A DNA stretch of 17,456 nt from the NCBI GenBank assembly GCA_007119075.1, contig SKQJ01000266.1, forward strand, positions 1-17,456. Reading direction: 5' to 3'. Made by a program: the position numbers and the translations under genes. The notes beneath the pieces are model-generated. The model worked only from the letters and a program-made list of their open reading frames with translations, made no database searches and was not told the DNA's origin. This document shows, one piece after another, positions 13,520 to 17,456 of this stretch. The stretch is from Bacteroidales bacterium (GTDB lineage: Bacteria; Bacteroidota; Bacteroidia; Bacteroidales; PUMT01). Numbering within the stretch: position 1 is the stretch's first letter; the number at the start of each line of letters is the position of its first letter.

Positions 13520-15139
13520 ATGGCTGGCAAAAAAGAAACCCCGAGACAAAAGCTGATAGGTATGATGTACCTTGTGCTGATGGCAATGCTGGCGCTCAAC
13601 GTATCAGTGACCGTTCTCGATGCTTTCGTTGTTGTAGACGATGGTCTGACCAAAACAACTCAGAACTTCTCCCAGCAAAACGATGCAACATACCGTGAGT
13701 TTGCACAGCGTTATGCAGAAAACCCGGTACGGGTCAGGCCCTGGAAGGACATGGCAGACGAGGTCAGGGTCAGATCGGATGAATTATTCAATCATATTCA
13801 GGACCTCAAGCAACAAATAGTAATCCGGGCAGATGGCGAGGGTTCAGATGCCATTGCGGAAGACGGACGCATAATCGGCGACAACCTGAGGGCAAAGGAG
13901 AATACCAACCCCCCTGCCCAGGTCATGCTCAGCGAGATGAACCCGAGGGCAACCCAGCTGAAAAATTCAATCCAGGAATACAAGGGCTTCCTTATGAGCC
14001 TCATAGACGAAAGGGACGAAGGAGTCATGCAATCGGTAGAATCCAGCCTGAATACGGCAGACCCTCCCCCGAAGGAGGGCGCTACGGTCAGCTGGGAAAG
14101 CCACCATTTTTACTATATGCCTACTATTGCTTCCCTTACGCTTATGTCGGGCATGCAGGCTGGCGTCAGAAACGCCGAAGCCGATGTGATAACCTATCTG
14201 CTTAACCAGATCGACGCGGGCTCTTTTATGTTCAATGCCCTCGAAGCCATAACCATTCCCCGTACAAATTACGTATTCAGGGGCGATGAATTCGAGGCAA
14301 GTGTCTTCCTGGCCGCTTTTGACACTACCCAGGCCCCGGAAGTGCTTCTGGGCCGGTACGAAGCCGTCGAAAGAGAGGACGGATCGGTCGATTACCGTAT
14401 GGTAGGGAATTACCAGGAGCTTCCCGTTGAACAAGGAAGGGGCGTCTACAGGATACGGCCGGGCACCACCGGATATCATAATTATGGGGGACTGATACGG
14501 CTTCGCGCTCCGGATGGCTCATACATAAACCGTCCCTTCGCCAGCGAATACCAGGTAGCAGAACCCAACCTGATTGTTTCCCCAAGCAAAATGAATGTTT
14601 TCTACAGCGGAATAGAAAATCCGGTAGAGATTTCGATTCCCGGGCTTACCGCCGACCAGATCAGTGCCACGGTCAACAACGGCACCATCCGCAGGGTCTC
14701 CGGCAGCAATTATGTTGTAGTGCCGCGAACTACCGGTGATGCCCAGGTTTCGGTAACTGCAAGGATCAACGGCTCCGCCCGGAACATGGGCGCAAGACAT
14801 TTCAGGGTAAGGGCCGTACCCGACCCGGTTGCCACCGTGGCCGGGCGCAAGACCGGGGTCATTGGCAGGAATGTGCTGCTGGCCCAGACAGGAGTGCTTG
14901 CCGAGATGGAAAACTTTGATTTCGATCTCACCTTCACGGTAACCAGTTTCACGGTTTCAACCACCCAGCGAGGATTTGTGGTCGACGCCCGTTCCGAAAG
15001 CAACCGGATCACAGATGCCCAGAGGGAAATTATCCGTCAGGCGGGAAGAAATGACCGGATATATTTCGAAGACATCATTGCTGTCAGCCCCACCGGCGAC
15101 CAGCGCAGGCTGCCTACGGTAAGCTTCAGAATAGATTAA
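13520..15139 (+). CDS. gldM: T9SS/gliding motor subunit GldM (PorM)
   Basis: GldM is the dimeric shaft of the motor. One N-terminal membrane helix inserts into the GldL pentamer, and a long periplasmic part of four domains reaches the GldK/GldN ring. The 539-residue protein starts MAGKKETPRQKLIGMMYLVLMAMLALNVS, the hallmark N-terminus; the helix spans about residues 12-34. The periplasmic part begins with a helical domain (to about residue 220) and continues with beta-rich Ig-like domains, including NYVFRGDEFEASVFLAAFDT, NLIVSPSKMNVFYSGIENPVEI and the C-terminal domain with GRKTGVIGRNVLLAQ and ending TVSFRID. Length matches the family (about 510-540). It is flanked by 30-bp spacers on both sides, in one operon with gldL and gldN. 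Confidence 0.97.
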   Translation: MAGKKETPRQKLIGMMYLVLMAMLALNVSVTVLDAFVVVDDGLTKTTQNFSQQNDATYREFAQRYAENPVRVRPWKDMADEVRVRSDELFNHIQDLKQQIVIRADGEGSDAIAEDGRIIGDNLRAKENTNPPAQVMLSEMNPRATQLKNSIQEYKGFLMSLIDERDEGVMQSVESSLNTADPPPKEGATVSWESHHFYYMPTIASLTLMSGMQAGVRNAEADVITYLLNQIDAGSFMFNALEAITIPRTNYVFRGDEFEASVFLAAFDTTQAPEVLLGRYEAVEREDGSVDYRMVGNYQELPVEQGRGVYRIRPGTTGYHNYGGLIRLRAPDGSYINRPFASEYQVAEPNLIVSPSKMNVFYSGIENPVEISIPGLTADQISATVNNGTIRRVSGSNYVVVPRTTGDAQVSVTARINGSARNMGARHFRVRAVPDPVATVAGRKTGVIGRNVLLAQTGVLAEMENFDFDLTFTVTSFTVSTTQRGFVVDARSESNRITDAQREIIRQAGRNDRIYFEDIIAVSPTGDQRRLPTVSFRID

Positions 15140-15169
15140 TTGATTTATTACATACTTTATTCCACAGAG

Positions 15170-16027
15170 ATGAAGAAATTAACAGCAATATTTTTGATCG
15201 GCTCAGGGCTGCTTTTAGCAGGGCTTCCTGAAGCCAGTTCCCAGGACCTTACGCTCGGCAGCATCTACCAGAAGGAAAATGTGCCTTACAGAAGACCGGT
15301 TCCCCTTCCCCATCTTCGCGAGGCGGATATTGTGTGGTCCAAGATCATATGGAGAATGGTCGATCTAAGGGACAAAATGAACCACCCCCTTTATTTCCCC
15401 ACCCAACCCTTCGGATCGAGAATGAGCCTCATCGATGTTCTTTATAACGGCGTTTTGAACGGCGAGATCCTGGCCTATACCAGTGAAGAGTTCAGGGACA
15501 CCTTTGATCTTGAAGCGGTTCAAAACAATCTGGGAGCTGAAACCACGACTACGACAGTTGTAGACGTCGAAACGGGCCAGATGGTGGAAAGACTGATTGA
15601 AGGGGAGGTCCGCACCCACGAAGTCAGGGAATATCTTGTCCTTGAGCAATGGTATTTTGACAAGCAGCATTCCACTTTCCGCTCAAGAGTGATAGGGTTT
15701 GCTCCCATCAGGGTATACCAGAGAAGGGACGATGATGGAAATGAAACCGGCGAGTGGCAAAAACGCCAGGTTTTCTGGGTATACTATCCCCATATCAGGG
15801 AAGCCCTGGCACGCAGCGAGGCTTACACCAACAACAATGACCTTGCCAGCCTTTCCTTCGACGACATATTTATGCAAAGACGTTTCTCCGGCTATATTTA
15901 CCGCGAATCGAATGTCTATGACAACAGGGCTATCATTGATTATGCCATGGGCCGGGATGCAATGTATGAATCCGAAAGGATACAGAATGCAATATTTGAT
16001 TTCGAACAGGACCTGTGGGAATACTAG
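15170..16027 (+). CDS. gldN: T9SS/gliding motility protein GldN (PorN)
   Basis: GldN is a periplasmic protein that binds GldK to form the large ring under the outer membrane and contacts the GldM shaft. The preferred start is the ATG at 15170, giving 285 residues with a standard signal peptide (MKKLTAIFLIGSGLLLAGLPEASSQ, cleavage near residues 24-26). An upstream in-frame TTG at 15140 would add ten residues before the basic MKK and spoil the signal. The mature part shows family features: VPYRRPVPLPHLREADIVWSKIIWR, NHPLYFP, LIDVLYNGVLNGEI, YLVLEQWYFDKQHS, RVIGFAPIRVY, VFWVYYPHIREALA and FDDIFMQRRFSGYIYRESNVYDNR. It lies 30 bp after gldM and is the last gene of the unit, followed by a strong terminator. 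Confidence 0.96.
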   Translation: MKKLTAIFLIGSGLLLAGLPEASSQDLTLGSIYQKENVPYRRPVPLPHLREADIVWSKIIWRMVDLRDKMNHPLYFPTQPFGSRMSLIDVLYNGVLNGEILAYTSEEFRDTFDLEAVQNNLGAETTTTTVVDVETGQMVERLIEGEVRTHEVREYLVLEQWYFDKQHSTFRSRVIGFAPIRVYQRRDDDGNETGEWQKRQVFWVYYPHIREALARSEAYTNNNDLASLSFDDIFMQRRFSGYIYRESNVYDNRAIIDYAMGRDAMYESERIQNAIFDFEQDLWEY

Positions 16028-16045
16028 ACACCTGATAACCAAAAC

Positions 16046-16074
16046 AAAAAAACCGGAGCGATCCGGTTTTTTTT
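16046..16074. terminator. Intrinsic terminator after gldN, probably bidirectional
   Basis: A7 then CCGGA (16053-16057), tetraloop GCGA (16058-16061, GNRA type), TCCGG (16062-16066) and T8 (16067-16074). The A run on one side and the T run on the other make a stem of up to 12 bp that works in both directions. It ends the gldKLMN unit and can also stop transcripts of the convergent guanylyltransferase gene, whose stop lies about 100 bp further on. Confidence 0.9.
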
Positions 16075-16175
16075 ATTGCGTCTTCCTGGTGGCGCCGCCA
16101 GACCCCACAGGGGGGCAGCTGCCGAACCGAAGAGCTTCCCCGAGGCCTTATGATCCGGCCATAATGGCTTATCTG
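16075..16175. other. Spacer between the convergent gldN and guanylyltransferase genes
   Basis: About 100 bp, GC-rich, with several short self-complementary stretches: TGGTGGCGCCGCCA (16087-16100), C4/G6 runs around ACA (16103-16115) and the perfect palindrome GGCAGCTGCC (16114-16123). No gene is apparent. It could be the 3' untranslated region of the guanylyltransferase transcript. Confidence 0.4.
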
Positions 16176-17267
16176 TCAGAGATACTCCTCCCCTTTTTCT
16201 ATCTTGACATCGTTTACAAATTGCTTTATCCTCTGCTCGTCTTCCTTGCGGCATACCAGGAGGATATTGCCCGATTCGACAACTATATACCCGTCGAGCC
16301 CCTGGAGCACAACAATTTTTTCATCGGGAACATTTATGATTGAGTTTTTAACATCATAGGCAAAAACATGATCGCCGGCGATCATGTTGCCGTTGATGTT
16401 TTTGTCAGAGTTTTCGTATAACGATCCCCATGTTCCAAGATCGGACCAGCCAAAATCGGTAATCAGCACGTATACATCTTCGGCTTTTTCCAGAATGCCG
16501 TAATCGACCGAAATATTCTTGCAGGTGGAATAAATGCCGGTAATGAATTTCTGCTCCTCCCCGGTATTATATATGTCCATGCCCGTTGAAAACAGTGAAT
16601 CAACATCGGGGAGAAACTGCCTGAACGAATTCATTATTGTCTCAAGCGACCAGATAAAGATGCCGGAATTCCAGTGGAATTCGCCGCTCTCGAAAAACAC
16701 CCTGGCCAGTTCCATATCCGGTTTTTCGGTGAACGTTTTGACCTTTCTCAGGTTTTCCGGCTTGCCGGGAAGCGTTTTTGTATTTGCCTGGATGTAGCCA
16801 TACCCTGTCTCCGGCCTGTTTGGCTTTATGCCAAGGGTAAGCAGCACGCTTTCAGACGAGGCTACTTCCAGCCCCTGCCTTATCTCATTGAGAAAAACAT
16901 CCTGCCTGAGAATGAGATGATCGGAGGGAGATACCACAATCACGGCATCCGGGTTCATCAGTTTGATCTTGTAGTTTGCATATGCTATGCAGGGAGCGGT
17001 GTTTTTCCTCATTGGTTCGAGCAAAACCTGGGAGGGGGTGATTTCAGGCAATTGCTCGAAAACAAATTCACGGTAAAAAGCATTTGTTACGATGATTATA
17101 TTTTCAGGCAGTATAATTTCCCTGAAACGGTCATAGGTAGACTGGAGAAGACTTCTTCCGGTGCCCAGTATATCAAGGAACTGTTTGGGTTTTGAAATTT
17201 TGCTCAGGGGCCAGAAACGGCTGCCTATCCCTCCGGCCATTATAACGCAAAAATGATTTTTGTTCAT
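16176..17267 (-). CDS. manC: Mannose-1-phosphate guanylyltransferase (monofunctional)
   Basis: This cytoplasmic enzyme makes GDP-mannose from mannose-1-phosphate and GTP for LPS, capsule and glycoprotein glycans. The 363-residue protein starts MNKNHFCVIMAGGIGSRFWPLS with the nucleotide-binding signature and continues KPKQFLDILG. Further family motifs are EPMRKNTAPCIAYA (84-97), VVSPSDHLI (111-119), RPETGYGYI (151-159), FTEKPD (179-184) and NSGIFIW (200-206). The C-terminal phosphomannose isomerase domain of the 470-residue bifunctional enzymes is absent, which fits the shorter Bacteroidota type. The gene is convergent with gldN and stands alone here. GDP-mannose supply may matter for glycosylation of secreted surface proteins in this phylum, but no regulatory link to the T9SS genes is visible. 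Some family members use other hexose phosphates, so substrate is assigned by motif only. Confidence 0.93.
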   Translation of the reverse strand: MNKNHFCVIMAGGIGSRFWPLSKISKPKQFLDILGTGRSLLQSTYDRFREIILPENIIIVTNAFYREFVFEQLPEITPSQVLLEPMRKNTAPCIAYANYKIKLMNPDAVIVVSPSDHLILRQDVFLNEIRQGLEVASSESVLLTLGIKPNRPETGYGYIQANTKTLPGKPENLRKVKTFTEKPDMELARVFFESGEFHWNSGIFIWSLETIMNSFRQFLPDVDSLFSTGMDIYNTGEEQKFITGIYSTCKNISVDYGILEKAEDVYVLITDFGWSDLGTWGSLYENSDKNINGNMIAGDHVFAYDVKNSIINVPDEKIVVLQGLDGYIVVESGNILLVCRKEDEQRIKQFVNDVKIEKGEEYL

Positions 17268-17298
17268 GTCAATCCTGTTTTGTCCTTAAAAAGTATTG

Positions 17299-17306
17299 CA
17301 AAAGTA
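17299..17306 (-). promoter_or_regulatory. Candidate -7 box of the mannose-1-phosphate guanylyltransferase gene
   Basis: On the - strand TACTTTTG (17306 to 17299) matches TAnnTTTG exactly, about 32 bp before the ATG. No clear -33 TTTG is seen at 19-21 bp. The surrounding sequence is AT-rich. Confidence 0.5.
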
Positions 17307-17375
17307 ACAAAAGCATTTCAATAAAGTTTATCACGTTCGCATAAAGTAATCCTGTCAGCCGGTCCAATAATGTTA

Positions 17376-17456
17376 TTAAGTAATTTTGCTTTTTAATCTT
17401 CCCCCGGCCTGAGCCACATATTCATTGACCCGTCGCTTTCTGTTCCGGTGCCGGCC
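17376..17456 (-). other. Possible 3' tail of an upstream gene cut by the window edge
   Basis: Base composition changes from AT-rich (17268-17395) to GC-rich (17396-17456). Two - strand frames are open from the edge: one ends at 17393 (20 residues, ending NMWLRPGED), the other at 17376 (26 residues, ending NEYVAQAGGRLKSKIT). Either could be the C-terminus of a gene co-directional with manC, but the piece is too short to choose or to name a family. Confidence 0.25.

Noticed and set aside
15140..15169. Upstream TTG extension of gldN
   Set aside because: It would place ten hydrophobic/polar residues before the MKK of a normal signal peptide; 15170 also gives the same 30-bp spacing as gldL-gldM.
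16087..16123. GC-rich palindromes after the gldN terminator as a second terminator or recombination site
   Set aside because: The stems have no proper loop or T run and no matching copy was noticed elsewhere in the window; left as an unexplained spacer.
1..17456. tRNA, rRNA, riboswitch, CRISPR array, insertion sequence or prophage
   Set aside because: No cloverleaf, repeat-spacer pattern, transposase, integrase or flanking duplications were found on reading either strand.

Overview
The window is a chromosomal segment of a Bacteroidota bacterium, probably in or near Bacteroidales/Marinilabiliales. The assignment rests on gene content: a complete PorP/SprF-GldK-GldL-GldM-GldN set (type IX secretion/gliding core, found only in this phylum), a topoisomerase I without zinc ribbons, gene starts without clear Shine-Dalgarno sequences, and several upstream sequences resembling the phylum's -7 box TAnnTTTG. 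Nothing indicates recent transfer: there are no insertion sequences, tRNAs, integrases or CRISPR arrays, and base composition looks even.

Left block (1-3630, + strand): a tightly packed operon. It holds the 3' end of panC, panD, a flippase-like membrane protein of the MprF transmembrane family, a stand-alone heptose-1-phosphate adenylyltransferase (RfaE2/HldE C-terminal type) and radA. Genes overlap by 4-8 bp or are 1-35 bp apart. It combines pantothenate synthesis, envelope sugar supply and recombination repair. It runs convergently into a class A penicillin-binding protein gene (3652-6009, - strand); the two stop codons are only 21 bp apart.

Middle block (6010-9720): a divergent promoter region separates the PBP gene from topA. 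topA is followed 6 bp later by an arginase-fold gene whose metal-binding motifs have all been replaced, so it is probably not a working ureohydrolase.

Right block (9721-16080, + strand): a 241-bp non-coding region with nested inverted repeats and a T12 tract leads into porP/sprF, gldK, gldL, gldM and gldN. A strong hairpin terminator follows gldN. PorP, lipoprotein GldK and GldN belong to the outer-membrane/periplasmic part of the secretion machine; GldL and GldM form the proton-driven inner-membrane motor. On the - strand the window ends with a mannose-1-phosphate guanylyltransferase gene (16176-17267) that makes GDP-mannose for surface glycans, and 189 bp of upstream DNA that may contain the tail of another gene.

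Most of this is conserved housekeeping and secretion machinery. The items most worth a second look are the metal-site-less arginase relative beside the T9SS genes, the structured region before porP, homopolymer tracts in porP and gldK, and the compact palindrome between the stop codons of radA and the PBP gene.
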